A DNA stretch of 64,000 bases from BOG-994 sp049514215 (GCA_049514215.1 JBEKVI010000015.1:18189-82188), one strand, 5' to 3'. Shown: positions 35,876 to 44,709, numbered from the stretch's first letter. Notes: generated by a model not told the origin, from the letters alone. Translations and numbers: made by a program.

Positions 35876-35883
35876 AGACGCTG

Positions 35884-35889
35884 ATTATA
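35884..35889 (-). promoter_or_regulatory. Consensus -10 box of the RNase gene
   Basis: A perfect TATAAT on the minus strand, eight bases before the ATG. No -35 match at 15-18 bp spacing. Transcription would begin within about 0-3 bases of the start codon. Confidence 0.5.
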
Positions 35890-35944
35890 GGGGGAGCCTT
35901 GTTGTCGCTTCGTTTCGTCTCATGCGATTTGCAGCGCCTTGTGC

Positions 35945-35973
35945 TCGTCACTCTAGACGACATTGGCTACAAT
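35945..35973 (+). promoter_or_regulatory. Putative promoter of the AIM24-family gene
   Basis: TCGTCA (35945-35950), 17 bp, TACAAT (35968-35973). A start near 35980 leaves a leader of about 23 nt containing an AAAGGA ribosome site. Confidence 0.5.
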
Positions 35974-36002
35974 TATTTTCCCGACCGTAAAAAGGACTCG
36001 TA

Positions 36003-36836
36003 GTGGACAAAATTGCGTTTCAAATCATGGGCTCAGAGATGCAGTTCATCGAACTCGATCTGGGTCCGGGGCAAGCGGCCGTGGGCGAGGCAGGAAGTCT
36101 TTTCTACGTGGACGACGGAATCGTTCTCGATACCGTGTTCGGTGACGGCTCCCAGCAGCAAGCGGGAATCTTCGACAAGCTCATCGGAGCGGGCAAACGC
36201 GCTCTCACGGGCGCGTCGCTTTTCACCACCGTGTATACGAATCAGTCCAGTGCGGTTCGGCGCATCGCTTTTAGCGCTCCCTACCCGGGCAAGATCATCG
36301 CGGTCGACCTCGCCCAACTCGGAGGCAGCATCATCTGCCAGAAGGACGCGTTCCTGTGTGCGGCGCGCGGCGTGTCGATCGGCGTCGCGTTCCAGCGGCG
36401 GCTGGGCGCCGGATTCTTTGGTGGCGACGGATTCATCATGCAAAATCTGGCCGGCGATGGGCTGGCCTTCTTCCATTCCGGCGGCACGATCGTCGAGCGC
36501 GATCTGGCTGTCGGGGAAACGCTCAGACTCGAATCCGGCTGTCTTGTCGCCTATCAACCCTCCATCGATTTCGATATCCAGTACGTGGGTCAGATAAAGA
36601 CGGCTCTTTTTGGAGGCGAAGGTCTCTTTTTCGCAGTGCTGCGCGGACCGGGCAGAGTCTGGATGCAATCGCTTCCATTTTCGAGACTGGCCTCACGCAT
36701 CTTTGCGGCTGCCCCCCAGGCACAGGAACGCACGGGCTCCGCTGCCGCATCGGTAGTCACCGCGGGCGGCCTCATCGGGGGGGCTAGCATCTTGTCCGAC
36801 CTGTTTGGGGGCGGAACGAACAACTCCGATAACTAG
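36003..36836 (+). CDS. AIM24/TIGR00266 family protein
   Basis: 277 residues, a double-stranded beta-helix protein of unknown function, related to mitochondrial AIM24 and often encoded singly. Features: MQFIELDLGPGQAAVGEAGS, GAGKRALTGASLFTTVYTN, GGDGFIMQNLAGDGLAFFHSGG. A glycine-rich, partly hydrophobic tail (GGLIGGASILSDLFGGG) could bind a membrane. The start is a GTG at 36003 with AAAGGA about nine bases before it. It is transcribed away from the RNase gene and convergent with marC. Confidence 0.88.
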   Translation: MDKIAFQIMGSEMQFIELDLGPGQAAVGEAGSLFYVDDGIVLDTVFGDGSQQQAGIFDKLIGAGKRALTGASLFTTVYTNQSSAVRRIAFSAPYPGKIIAVDLAQLGGSIICQKDAFLCAARGVSIGVAFQRRLGAGFFGGDGFIMQNLAGDGLAFFHSGGTIVERDLAVGETLRLESGCLVAYQPSIDFDIQYVGQIKTALFGGEGLFFAVLRGPGRVWMQSLPFSRLASRIFAAAPQAQERTGSAAASVVTAGGLIGGASILSDLFGGGTNNSDN

Positions 36837-36848
36837 CGCCTGTGCCAT

Positions 36849-36878
36849 CGTGCGCCGCAGGCACGCTTGCGGCGCACG
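36849..36878. terminator. Hairpin between AIM24-family gene and marC
   Basis: An 11-bp perfect GC-rich stem (36849-36859 / 36868-36878) with an 8-nt loop, placed 12 bases after the AIM24 stop. No U-tract follows on either strand; a bidirectional end signal is likely. Confidence 0.55.
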
Positions 36879-36933
36879 GACGAAAGAATTCGGCCGGCTG
36901 GCCGTTCATCCCAACGGATGACGCAAGCGCGGC

Positions 36934-37539
36934 CTAGGCGTGCGGTAAATCCGCGATAAAGGTGCGCAGCCCCTTGAGAATCATCTCGACTGCGATCGCG
37001 GTCAAAACGAGCCCCATCAGACGTTCGAAGGCGATGAGCGCCCGCTCGCCCAACCACTTCTGAAGACGCTCCGAGAACACGAGGACGGCCGCCGAGATGA
37101 GCATTGCCACCGTGAGCGCCGCAACCCACTCGAGAACCCGCGCCGGGTCACGCGAGACCAGAAGCAGGACCGTCCCTAATGCCGAAGGCCCCGCCAGAGC
37201 CGGGATCGCCAACGGAACGATGAAGGGCTCGCCACCCGGCGAGGTCCCGAAGATGCCTTCGGGCACGGGAAAGACCATGCGCAGCGCGATCAGAAAAAGG
37301 ATGACACCACCGCCAATCTGCAGCGACACATCGGTGAGCCCGAGTACTGCGAGAAAGGTATTGCCCATGAACATGAACGCGAGAAGGATGCCAAAAGCGA
37401 TCAGGCATTCACGCAGAATGACTGCGGGCTTGCGCCTGCGGGGTACGCCGCGCAAGGCAGCCACGAAGATCGGGATGTTTCCCAACGGATCGGCGACCAG
37501 CAGCAAGAGCACGACCGCCGATACGAAGGTATAAGTCAT
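36934..37539 (-). CDS. MarC family membrane protein
   Basis: 201 residues with six membrane helices; family features LLLVADPLGNIPIFVAALRG, GGGVILFLIALRMVFP and PLAIPALAGPSALGTV. The function of MarC/YhgN proteins is not established; the old link to antibiotic resistance was not confirmed. It lies 54 bases after the esterase-YbaK gene and may end the mpl transcript. Confidence 0.9.
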   Translation of the reverse strand: MTYTFVSAVVLLLLVADPLGNIPIFVAALRGVPRRRKPAVILRECLIAFGILLAFMFMGNTFLAVLGLTDVSLQIGGGVILFLIALRMVFPVPEGIFGTSPGGEPFIVPLAIPALAGPSALGTVLLLVSRDPARVLEWVAALTVAMLISAAVLVFSERLQKWLGERALIAFERLMGLVLTAIAVEMILKGLRTFIADLPHA

Positions 37540-37593
37540 CGCGGGTTCCGAAAAAGGCCGAGTTTAACCGGGTGGGCTTCGCGCGCAGGCAGG

Positions 37594-38706
37594 CTAGCTC
37601 TGCTTCACGTCGGCAACACGGGCCTGGGTGATTCGAAAGAGTTCGCTCGGGGTGATGGGAAACACCGCGTGCGGCGAGCCGGCGGCGGCCCAGACTTTCG
37701 GAAAGCGCGTCAGGCTCGCGTCGCACAGGACGATCAAGTTCCCGGCATGCCCTATCGGGGCAACTCCGCCGATCGCAAAGCCCGTTGCCGCGCGCACGAA
37801 CTGCGCGTCAGCCCGCTCGATCTTCTCCCCGAGAAGCGCTCCCACTTTCCTCTCATCGACGCGATGGTCTCCGGCGGCTACGACCAAGACGGCGCGACTC
37901 GTCTCGCGGGTCCGAAAGACGAGCGACTTCGCGATCTCGCCAACGTCGACCCCGAGAGCGGCTGCGGCCTCTTGCGCCGTGCGCGCCGAATCGGAAGTCA
38001 GCACGATCTCGGGCTTGACCCCCAGCGCAAGCAGCGCAAGGGCGACTTTGCGCACCGATGCGGGATAGTGATCGAAGTCGATCGATTCCGGTGCCCCGCT
38101 GCTGTCGGATAATGGATTGTGCACCGGCAGTGAATCGGTCGAAATGCCCGCAAATTCCAGAACACGGTCGATGTACTTGGGAAAATCAGAGATCCCATGA
38201 TCGCTGCCTTCGATCACGAGTTGTTGGGCTCCCCGATAGCGCTCGACCATCTCGCGCCAATCGAGCACTTCGTCGCCCTTCGCGGCGATGAGGAAGTAGC
38301 GTTCGGAACGGGTGAGTCCTTCCTTCCACAGGGCGTCGAATTCCTCGAGAAAGCCGGCTTCGATGTGGACCGTCTCGCCCGAATAGTAGACGGTCTGCGG
38401 ACCCAGATGCCGGGCCAGGTCGCGCTGCGGATGAACCGCCGGATTCAGGAGCACGGCCCGACAGCCCGACTCCTCGGCAAGCCAGGTCGCATAGTAGCCG
38501 CCCAAGGAACTGCCGATCACGGTCAAATCTTCTGGCTGATGCTTCTCTACGAGCGCTGCGATCTCTTGTGCCGCCTTTTTCGGAGAGGCCGGCAATTGAG
38601 GGCAGCAGTACGCATCTTCTTTGCCCAGTTCACGAAGGCGCTGCGCAAGGAGCTGCGCCTTAATGGACAAAGGCGAAGAACGAAATCCGTGCAGGTAGAG
38701 GATCAC
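37594..38706 (-). CDS. YqiA-like esterase fused to YbaK/ProX-type aminoacyl-tRNA deacylase
   Basis: A single 370-codon frame with two modules. Residues 1-190: a small alpha/beta hydrolase like YqiA/UPF0227, with YLHGFRSSPLSIKA, nucleophile S67 in GSSLGGYYATW and a C-terminal His in EGSDHGISDF. Residues about 212-365: a YbaK/EbsC domain with SVRKVALALLALGVKPE, VFRTRETSRAVLVVAAGDHR and GFAIGGVAPIGH, which hydrolyses mischarged tRNA (for example Cys-tRNA(Pro)). The two families are usually separate genes. The frame is unbroken and both domains look complete, so this is a real fusion or an in-frame gene merger. The gene lies four bases after the isomerase gene in an mpl operon. Confidence 0.86.
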   Translation of the reverse strand: MILYLHGFRSSPLSIKAQLLAQRLRELGKEDAYCCPQLPASPKKAAQEIAALVEKHQPEDLTVIGSSLGGYYATWLAEESGCRAVLLNPAVHPQRDLARHLGPQTVYYSGETVHIEAGFLEEFDALWKEGLTRSERYFLIAAKGDEVLDWREMVERYRGAQQLVIEGSDHGISDFPKYIDRVLEFAGISTDSLPVHNPLSDSSGAPESIDFDHYPASVRKVALALLALGVKPEIVLTSDSARTAQEAAAALGVDVGEIAKSLVFRTRETSRAVLVVAAGDHRVDERKVGALLGEKIERADAQFVRAATGFAIGGVAPIGHAGNLIVLCDASLTRFPKVWAAAGSPHAVFPITPSELFRITQARVADVKQS

Positions 38707-38710
38707 GACG

Positions 38711-39541
38711 CTAGAGCGCTTTGGGTCGCGGGGCCAGAGGCTCGGTGGGCGGTGCTTCCGAGCCGCGAGGCGCGCGAGCGAGTGCCGCTACCTCGGCAGT
38801 ATCGAGCATTCCGGCCTGCCAGGTCGCCGCCATGTGGAGCCCGACTGCGACCGGATAGTCGCGCGAGAAAGTGATCGTTTCTTTCGAGCCTGCGATGGCG
38901 AGAGCCGACTTCGATGCGATCCGGGCGGCCGTCTTGCGCGCGGCCGCAAGGAGCGCCGCGTGGTCCTCGAAGACATGATTCACAAAGCCCAGACGATGCG
39001 CCTCCTGGGCATCCAGGCGCTCGCCGGTATAGGCCAGCTCGCGTACCACGGCTTCGGGCAAAAGCTTGGGCAGCCGCTGCAGGGTTCCGAGGTCGGCCAT
39101 TAAGCCGACGTTAATTTCCTGGATGCAAAAGAAAGCGTCTTTCGTCGCGTACCGCAAATCGCACGCGCACACCATGTCCAGACCGCCGCCCACGCAGCCG
39201 CCCTGGATGGCCGCGATGACGGGAAACCGGCTTTTCTCCAGCGAGTTGAACACCGCCTGCAGGTGGAGCGCTTTGCGCTGCAGTTGTTCACGCCCCCGTG
39301 CCGTCGTGGTCTCCGAAAAACCGTCGGCCAGCATGGACAGTTCCATGCCGGCGGTGAAATGTTTGCCGGTGCTAGAGAGGATCAGAACGCGCGTCTGGCC
39401 TTCGGAGTCCAGGCGTTCGATGACGGCGGGCAGCTCGGCCCAGAATTGCGGCCCGAGGGTGTTGAGCTGTTCTGGCCGAGAGAGCGTCAGCTCGGCGATG
39501 CCGCCTTCGCTTTGCAATTTCAATGGACTGTCTTGATTCAT
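38711..39541 (-). CDS. Enoyl-CoA hydratase/isomerase family, dienoyl-CoA isomerase-like
   Basis: 276 residues, crotonase fold: FTAGMELSML forms the oxyanion hole with GGCVGGGLD. D122, E142 and D150 (LDMVCACD, QEINVG, MADLGTLQRLPK) keep the same 20- and 8-residue spacing as the three acidic residues of delta(3,5)-delta(2,4)-dienoyl-CoA isomerase. That enzyme rearranges double bonds when odd-position unsaturated fatty acids are degraded. Sequence context (mpl, esterase) does not help with function. The ATG overlaps the mpl stop (ATGA). The tail from about 255 is Pro/Ala-rich and not conserved. Confidence 0.85.
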   Translation of the reverse strand: MNQDSPLKLQSEGGIAELTLSRPEQLNTLGPQFWAELPAVIERLDSEGQTRVLILSSTGKHFTAGMELSMLADGFSETTTARGREQLQRKALHLQAVFNSLEKSRFPVIAAIQGGCVGGGLDMVCACDLRYATKDAFFCIQEINVGLMADLGTLQRLPKLLPEAVVRELAYTGERLDAQEAHRLGFVNHVFEDHAALLAAARKTAARIASKSALAIAGSKETITFSRDYPVAVGLHMAATWQAGMLDTAEVAALARAPRGSEAPPTEPLAPRPKAL

Positions 39542-40923
39542 GGGTCTCGCCTTACGCGCTCGCCGAGCGCATCAAGAATGCTTTGATGAATGTTTCCGAA
39601 TCCTCCGTTGCTCATGATGAGCACGTGGTCCCCCGGCTGTGCCGAATCGACGACCGCGGCGCAAAGCTGGTCCAAATCGTCGAAAGCCCTGGCCTTGGCC
39701 CCGAGCGGCGCAAGCGCTGCCGCCAGATCCCATCCCAAGGCGTCCTTGCCCTCCTTCGCACCGTACCCGAAAACGAGATCTGCCTGGGCAAGGCTCGTGG
39801 GCAGGGCCGCCTTCATGACACCCAGTTTCATGGTATTCGACCGAGGCTCGACCACCGCTAAGATGCGCTCGGGTTGGGCGTGGCGGGACAGCGCCGCGCG
39901 CAGGCCCGCCACGGTCGCCGCAAGCGCCGTGGGGTGATGGGCGAAGTCGTCGTAGACCGCGACTCCTGCCACGCTCCCCCGAAGCTCCATGCGGCGGCGC
40001 ACTCCGGAAAATCCCTCGAGAGCCTCCAGGGCGTGAGTCGCCAAAACGCCGGCGTGCCGCGCCGCGGCGAGCGCGGCCAATGCGTTGGCCTGATTGTGCT
40101 CGCCTTGGAGCGTCCATTGCAGGGCACCGATCTCGCTTTCTCCGGCCCAGACGATGGGATGCTCTTCGGTCCCGCGGCAATGCCAGCCTTTGGAATCGCC
40201 AAAGGTCTCAACCGGTGTCCAGACCCCGCGCGCGAGCACGCGCGCAAGCGCCGGATCAGGTGCGTGGGCCACGATCTGGCCATCGGAGGGAATGGTGCGC
40301 ACGAGATGATGAAACTGGGTCTCGATCGCGTCGAGATCGGGAAAGATATCGGCGTGGTCGTACTCGAGGTTGTTCAGAATCGCAGTCCGCGGCCGGTAGT
40401 GCACGAACTTCGAGCGTTTATCGAAGAACGCCGTGTCGTATTCGTCGGCCTCGATCACAAAAAAGGGGGATTCCGTGAGGCGGGCCGAGACTCCGAAATT
40501 CTGCGGCACACCGCCAATCAGAAAGCTGGGCTCGTATCCGGCGTGCTCCAAGATCCACGTCAGAATCGACGAGGTCGTGGTTTTGCCGTGAGTGCCGGCA
40601 ACCGCCAGCACCCAGCGGCCCGAGAGGAGGTGTTCGGAGACCCACTGGGGTCCGGACGTATAGGCCAGCCCCTGATTGAGGATCGCCTCCATCAAGGGAT
40701 TGCCGCGCGAGACGACGTTGCCGATGACCCACAGGTCCGGCTTGAGCGCAAGCTGCTCGACGCCGTAGCCCTCGGTCAGGTCGATGCCCTGCTCGGCTAA
40801 CTGGGTGCTCATGGGCGGGTAGACCTTAAGGTCGCACCCGGTGACCCGGTGACCTGCTGTGCGCGCCAGAACGGCCAGGCCGCCCATGAAGGTGCCGCAG
40901 ATACCGAGAACGTGAATATGCAT
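39538..40923 (-). CDS. mpl: UDP-MurNAc : L-Ala-gamma-D-Glu-meso-DAP ligase
   Basis: Recycles murein tripeptide by joining it to UDP-MurNAc with ATP. 461 residues, Mur ligase family: HIHVLGICGTFMGGLAVLA, P-loop GTHGKTTT (110-117), EADEYDTAFFDKR, NLEYDHADIFPD. The EYDTAFFDKRSKF segment is characteristic of Mpl rather than MurC. It works downstream of AmpD, also in the window. It is divergent from the nucleotidyltransferase-like gene; a TACAAT on its strand at 40964-40969 may be its -10 box. Confidence 0.96.
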   Translation of the reverse strand: MHIHVLGICGTFMGGLAVLARTAGHRVTGCDLKVYPPMSTQLAEQGIDLTEGYGVEQLALKPDLWVIGNVVSRGNPLMEAILNQGLAYTSGPQWVSEHLLSGRWVLAVAGTHGKTTTSSILTWILEHAGYEPSFLIGGVPQNFGVSARLTESPFFVIEADEYDTAFFDKRSKFVHYRPRTAILNNLEYDHADIFPDLDAIETQFHHLVRTIPSDGQIVAHAPDPALARVLARGVWTPVETFGDSKGWHCRGTEEHPIVWAGESEIGALQWTLQGEHNQANALAALAAARHAGVLATHALEALEGFSGVRRRMELRGSVAGVAVYDDFAHHPTALAATVAGLRAALSRHAQPERILAVVEPRSNTMKLGVMKAALPTSLAQADLVFGYGAKEGKDALGWDLAAALAPLGAKARAFDDLDQLCAAVVDSAQPGDHVLIMSNGGFGNIHQSILDALGERVRRDP

Positions 40924-41040
40924 GGCGCGCTAAAGATGGCCCAGGGGAGCAGATCGCGCTGGGATTGTAGCGGATGGGCCGGGCGCGTCCCCCTCAGTTG
41001 GGCTACACTGCTTGCGTTGCTGGATTTTCGGAGTCAACTC

Positions 41041-41697
41041 GTGTCCCGTTTCGCGCCTCGGCATGCAGACCGCTTCCTGGTCGAGTCCCGCCAGGGCGTC
41101 CGCCAAGAAATCGCGACCCGCGCGGGCCGGCTGATCGCCGAGGAGGGGTTGGATTACGCCAGCGCAAAGCGCAAGGCGGCGCGCGACATCCTGGGCTCGA
41201 CCCGCAACGTGGGCGACTGGCTGCCCGACAATGCCGAGGTCGAACAGGAAGTCAGGGCCTATCAGGCGTTGTTCCAGTCCGAGACGCAACCCGCGCGTCT
41301 GGATGAGCTAAGGCGCGCTGCCTTGGTGTTGATGGAACTGCTCGCACCCTTTAATCCTCATATCGTGGGAGCCGTGCTGAACGGCACGGCAGGCGAGCAT
41401 TCGGACATTCACCTGCAGCTGTTTTGCGAGAGCCCGAAAGACGTCCAGATCTTTTTGCTCAACGAGGGCATCGAATTCGAGGTGCACGAAATGCAAGACG
41501 GATTGGCTCAGGGGCGCCAGCACACTATCGAGGTCGTTCACTTTCTCTGGCGTCCGGACCGGACTCGAGCTCCCGAGGGCGTACACCTGGAACTCTATGA
41601 CACCGATGACGTCCGCGGGGCCTTTAACGGCGAGCGCCGGGGCGAACGCGCCGACCGGGCTGCCTTGCAATCCTTAGTCACGGAGAACGCACCATGA
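41041..41697 (+). CDS. Conserved protein with nucleotidyltransferase-like motif
   Basis: 218 residues from GTG 41041 (CGGAG seven bases before it). The N-terminal helix bundle contains RQGVRQEIATRAGRLIAEEG. The centre reads VGAVLNGTAGEHSDIHLQLF, which resembles the GS...SDxD signature of minimal nucleotidyltransferases. Here the second metal-binding Asp would be His, so activity is doubtful. I do not recognise a specific function; related proteins seem confined to betaproteobacteria next to mpl. Its stop overlaps the thioredoxin-like gene by 4 bases. Confidence 0.68.
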   Translation: MSRFAPRHADRFLVESRQGVRQEIATRAGRLIAEEGLDYASAKRKAARDILGSTRNVGDWLPDNAEVEQEVRAYQALFQSETQPARLDELRRAALVLMELLAPFNPHIVGAVLNGTAGEHSDIHLQLFCESPKDVQIFLLNEGIEFEVHEMQDGLAQGRQHTIEVVHFLWRPDRTRAPEGVHLELYDTDDVRGAFNGERRGERADRAALQSLVTENAP

Positions 41698-42218
41698 ATC
41701 GTGCCTTCTCGCTCGTGTTGGCACTGGCCGCGTTGTGTGCCGGCATTTACTTTGGGACGCGCCAACTGGACGCCGCCAAGGCCGCCGATGCGCCGGCTGC
41801 GACCTTCTTCACGCAGAACTTTCCGGATGCCGCAGGCCAGCCGCACGCCTTTTCTGAGTACAAGGGCAAGATCGTCGTGGTGAATTTCTGGGCCCCGTGG
41901 TGCGTTCCCTGCGTGGAAGAGATCCCCGAGTTCTCCAAGGTTTCCGCCGAATACCAGAAGCGCAATGTCGTATTTGTCGGCATCGGCATCGATAGTGCAT
42001 CCAACATCGCGGAATTTCAGAAAAAGGTCCAGGCCAGCTATCCCTTGGTTGTGGCCGGGGCGACCGGCTCGGAGCTGGTGCGACAATACGGGGACACCGC
42101 AGGGGGTCTGCCCTTTACGCTCGTGCTCGACAGCAAAGGCAGCGTTCGCGCCTCCAAGCTCGGTCGCGTCACGGAAGACGAACTACGCGGCTGGCTCAAA
42201 CCCTTAGCAGGCGGCTAG
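41694..42218 (+). CDS. TlpA/ResA-like thioredoxin, membrane-anchored
   Basis: 174 residues: an N-terminal hydrophobic anchor (about 4-21), then a thioredoxin fold with WAPWCVPC (C70/C73) and the cis-Pro in GGLPFTLVLD. Such proteins reduce disulphides in the periplasm, often for cytochrome c maturation. The ATG overlaps the previous stop (ATGA at 41694-41697), so it is coupled to the nucleotidyltransferase-like gene, whose link to redox work is unclear. Confidence 0.92.
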   Translation: MNRAFSLVLALAALCAGIYFGTRQLDAAKAADAPAATFFTQNFPDAAGQPHAFSEYKGKIVVVNFWAPWCVPCVEEIPEFSKVSAEYQKRNVVFVGIGIDSASNIAEFQKKVQASYPLVVAGATGSELVRQYGDTAGGLPFTLVLDSKGSVRASKLGRVTEDELRGWLKPLAGG

Positions 42219-42358
42219 ACTTCTCTGGCGCCTGCGCCCCTAAAACGGGCAGTCGCCAACGCAAGCCCAGGACTCTCCGGAGCCAACTCGCCTCCTACGT
42301 GCTGGCTATTGTGTCGATTTTCGGGCAAAATCCGCGCTTTCCCATGTAAGCAATCTCG

Positions 42359-42814
42359 ATGGCGAATTCGCTGCTGGTGCTGCACGGCCCGAACTTGAAT
42401 CTTTTGGGCCAGCGTGAACCGGAGATCTATGGTCGGCAGACTCTGGCCGACATCGACACGGAACTCGCGCAACTGGCCGCCGAGAAAGACGCCCGACTTG
42501 TTTCTTTCCAGAGCAACCATGAAGGCGTTCTTATCGAGCGCGTGCAACAGGCACCTGCCGACGGGTTCGACTTCATCATTCTTAATCCGGCGGCGTTTAC
42601 GCATACCAGCGTTGCGCTACGCGACGCCTTGGCCGCGGTGAATATTCCCTTTATCGAGGTTCATCTGTCGAACGTGCATCGGCGCGAGGCTTTTCGTCAT
42701 CACTCGTATTTTTCGGACCTGGCCGTTGGGGTCATCTGTGGATTGGGCAGCCAGGGTTACCGGGCCGCGCTCAGCTTTGCCATAGACTATTCCGTCAAGA
42801 GCGCGACTAAGTAG
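42359..42814 (+). CDS. aroQ: Type II 3-dehydroquinate dehydratase
   Basis: Third step of the shikimate pathway, forming 3-dehydroshikimate. 151 residues, flavodoxin-like dodecamer subunit: LVLHGPNLNLLGQREPEIYG with catalytic Y24, FQSNHEGVLIE, NPAAFTHTSVALRD, EVHLSNVHRREAFRHHS. It stands just before accB-accC, the classic aroQ-accB-accC order of many proteobacteria. The 140-bp gap before it shows no convincing promoter. Confidence 0.97.
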   Translation: MANSLLVLHGPNLNLLGQREPEIYGRQTLADIDTELAQLAAEKDARLVSFQSNHEGVLIERVQQAPADGFDFIILNPAAFTHTSVALRDALAAVNIPFIEVHLSNVHRREAFRHHSYFSDLAVGVICGLGSQGYRAALSFAIDYSVKSATK

Positions 42815-42869
42815 CGCGCTACGTCGGCCAAAAGGCACCAATCCAACCGATTTGGAGGGCAGTAGATCC

Positions 42870-43325
42870 ATGGACCTGCGCAAACTGAAGACCTTGATCG
42901 ACCTCGTCGCCGAGTCGGGCATCGCCGAACTGGAAGTAACCGAGGGCGATGGCAAGGTGCGGATCGTCAAATCGGCGGCCCAAATCGCGGGTCAGGCCGT
43001 GCCGGTCCCGATGCCGATGCCGGCAGCGCCCTTGGCACCTGAGACGCCGGTAGCCGCACCGCAAGCGACGGCGCCTGCGCCCGAGCCCTTGGGTCAGATC
43101 GTGAAATCGCCCATGGTCGGCACGTTCTATCGGTCCCCTGCTCCCGGAAAAGCGCCGTTCGTCGAATTGGGACAGGCCGTCAAGGCCGCCGAACCCGTCT
43201 GCATCATTGAGGCCATGAAGCTGCTCAATGAAATCGAGGCGGGATTTGATGGGGTCATCAAGGAGATCCTGGCCGAGAACGGTCAGCCCGTGGAATTTGG
43301 ACAGCCCTTGTTTGTCATCGGATAG
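42870..43325 (+). CDS. accB: Biotin carboxyl carrier protein of acetyl-CoA carboxylase
   Basis: 151 residues. N-terminal MDLRKLKTLIDLVAESGIAE, an Ala/Pro linker (about 50-78) and a C-terminal biotinyl domain with K117 in EAMKLLNEIEAG. It carries CO2 on biotin from AccC to the transferase. ATG 42870 is preferred over the TTG six codons upstream, since the family starts at MDLRK and GGAGG lies before it. accC follows after 17 bases. Confidence 0.96.
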   Translation: MDLRKLKTLIDLVAESGIAELEVTEGDGKVRIVKSAAQIAGQAVPVPMPMPAAPLAPETPVAAPQATAPAPEPLGQIVKSPMVGTFYRSPAPGKAPFVELGQAVKAAEPVCIIEAMKLLNEIEAGFDGVIKEILAENGQPVEFGQPLFVIG

Positions 43326-43342
43326 GCCGCCTCACCATCGCC

Positions 43343-44695
43343 ATGTTTGGAAAAATACTGATCGCCAATCGCGGCGAAATTGCGTTGCGGGTGCAACGCG
43401 CCTGCCGCGAGATGGGTATCCGCACGGTCGTGGTCCACTCGGAAGTGGACCGCGAGGCCAAGTACGTCAAACTCGCCGACGAATCGGTGTGCATCGGACC
43501 GGCTCCTTCGGCCCAAAGCTATCTGAACATGCCCGCCATCATCAGTGCGGCCGAGGTGACCGACGCCGAAGCCATCCATCCGGGCTACGGGTTTCTCTCG
43601 GAGAATGCCGATTTTGCCGAGCGCGTGGAAAAAAGCGGATTCACCTTTATTGGCCCGTCTCCCGAATCGATCCGGCTCATGGGCGACAAGGTGAGTGCAA
43701 AACAGGCCATGCTGGCCGCGGCTGTGCCGTGCGTGCCCGGCTCCGAGGGAGCTCTTCCCGACGATCCGAAGGAAGTCGTTCGAATCGCCCGTCAGGTCGG
43801 CTATCCTGTCATCATCAAGGCGGCCGGCGGGGGAGGAGGACGCGGCATGCGCGTGGTCCACACCGAAGCGGCTTTGAACAACGCGGTCACGATGACCCGC
43901 TCGGAAGCGGGGGCCGCCTTCGGCAACCCGATGGTCTACATGGAGAAATTCCTCGAGAATCCGCGCCATGTCGAGATACAGATTCTGGCCGACAGCTTTC
44001 GCAACGCGATTTGGCTGGGCGAGCGTGATTGCTCGATGCAGCGCCGCCACCAGAAGATCATTGAGGAAGCGCCCGCGCCGGGCATTCCACGGCGGCTCAT
44101 CGACCGGATTGGCGACCGCTGTGCAGAGGCCTGCCGCAAGATCGGCTACAAAGGCGTGGGCACCTTCGAGTTTCTCTACGAGAATGGCGAGTTCTACTTT
44201 ATCGAGATGAACACCCGAATCCAGGTGGAGCATCCGGTGACCGAGATGATCACCGGCATCGATCTGGTGCAGGAACAGATCCGCGTGGCCGCCGGAGAGC
44301 GACTGCGCCTGCGTCAGAAAGACGTCGTGCTCAAGGGACACGCGATCGAATGCCGCATCAACGCCGAGGATCCTTTCAAATTCACCCCCTCGCCGGGTCG
44401 CATCACCGCCTGGCACGCGCCGGGTGGCCCGGGCATTCGGGTCGATTCGCACGCCTATGCGGGCTACTTCGTGCCGCCCAACTATGATTCCTTGATTGGT
44501 AAGGTGATCGCCTATGGCAGCGATCGCGACCAGGCGATCGCGCGCATGCGCATCGCGCTCTCGGAGATGGTGGTGGAGGGTATTTTGACCAATATCCCTT
44601 TACACCGGGAGCTCATGGCGGACGCCCGTTTCATCGAGTCGGGCACGAACATCCACTTTCTGGAAAATCGGATCGCTGACCGAAAGGCATCTTAA
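43343..44695 (+). CDS. accC: Biotin carboxylase subunit of acetyl-CoA carboxylase
   Basis: ATP-dependent carboxylation of biotin on AccB. 450 residues, ATP-grasp: MFGKILIANRGEIALRVQRA, Gly-rich loop AAGGGGGRGMR, HVEIQILAD, ERDCSMQRRHQK, EMNTRIQVEHPVTE and a C-terminal INAEDP region. All are standard for the family. It is co-transcribed with accB. Confidence 0.97.
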   Translation: MFGKILIANRGEIALRVQRACREMGIRTVVVHSEVDREAKYVKLADESVCIGPAPSAQSYLNMPAIISAAEVTDAEAIHPGYGFLSENADFAERVEKSGFTFIGPSPESIRLMGDKVSAKQAMLAAAVPCVPGSEGALPDDPKEVVRIARQVGYPVIIKAAGGGGGRGMRVVHTEAALNNAVTMTRSEAGAAFGNPMVYMEKFLENPRHVEIQILADSFRNAIWLGERDCSMQRRHQKIIEEAPAPGIPRRLIDRIGDRCAEACRKIGYKGVGTFEFLYENGEFYFIEMNTRIQVEHPVTEMITGIDLVQEQIRVAAGERLRLRQKDVVLKGHAIECRINAEDPFKFTPSPGRITAWHAPGGPGIRVDSHAYAGYFVPPNYDSLIGKVIAYGSDRDQAIARMRIALSEMVVEGILTNIPLHRELMADARFIESGTNIHFLENRIADRKAS

Positions 44696-44709
44696 TAAGA
44701 GATCGCGCG

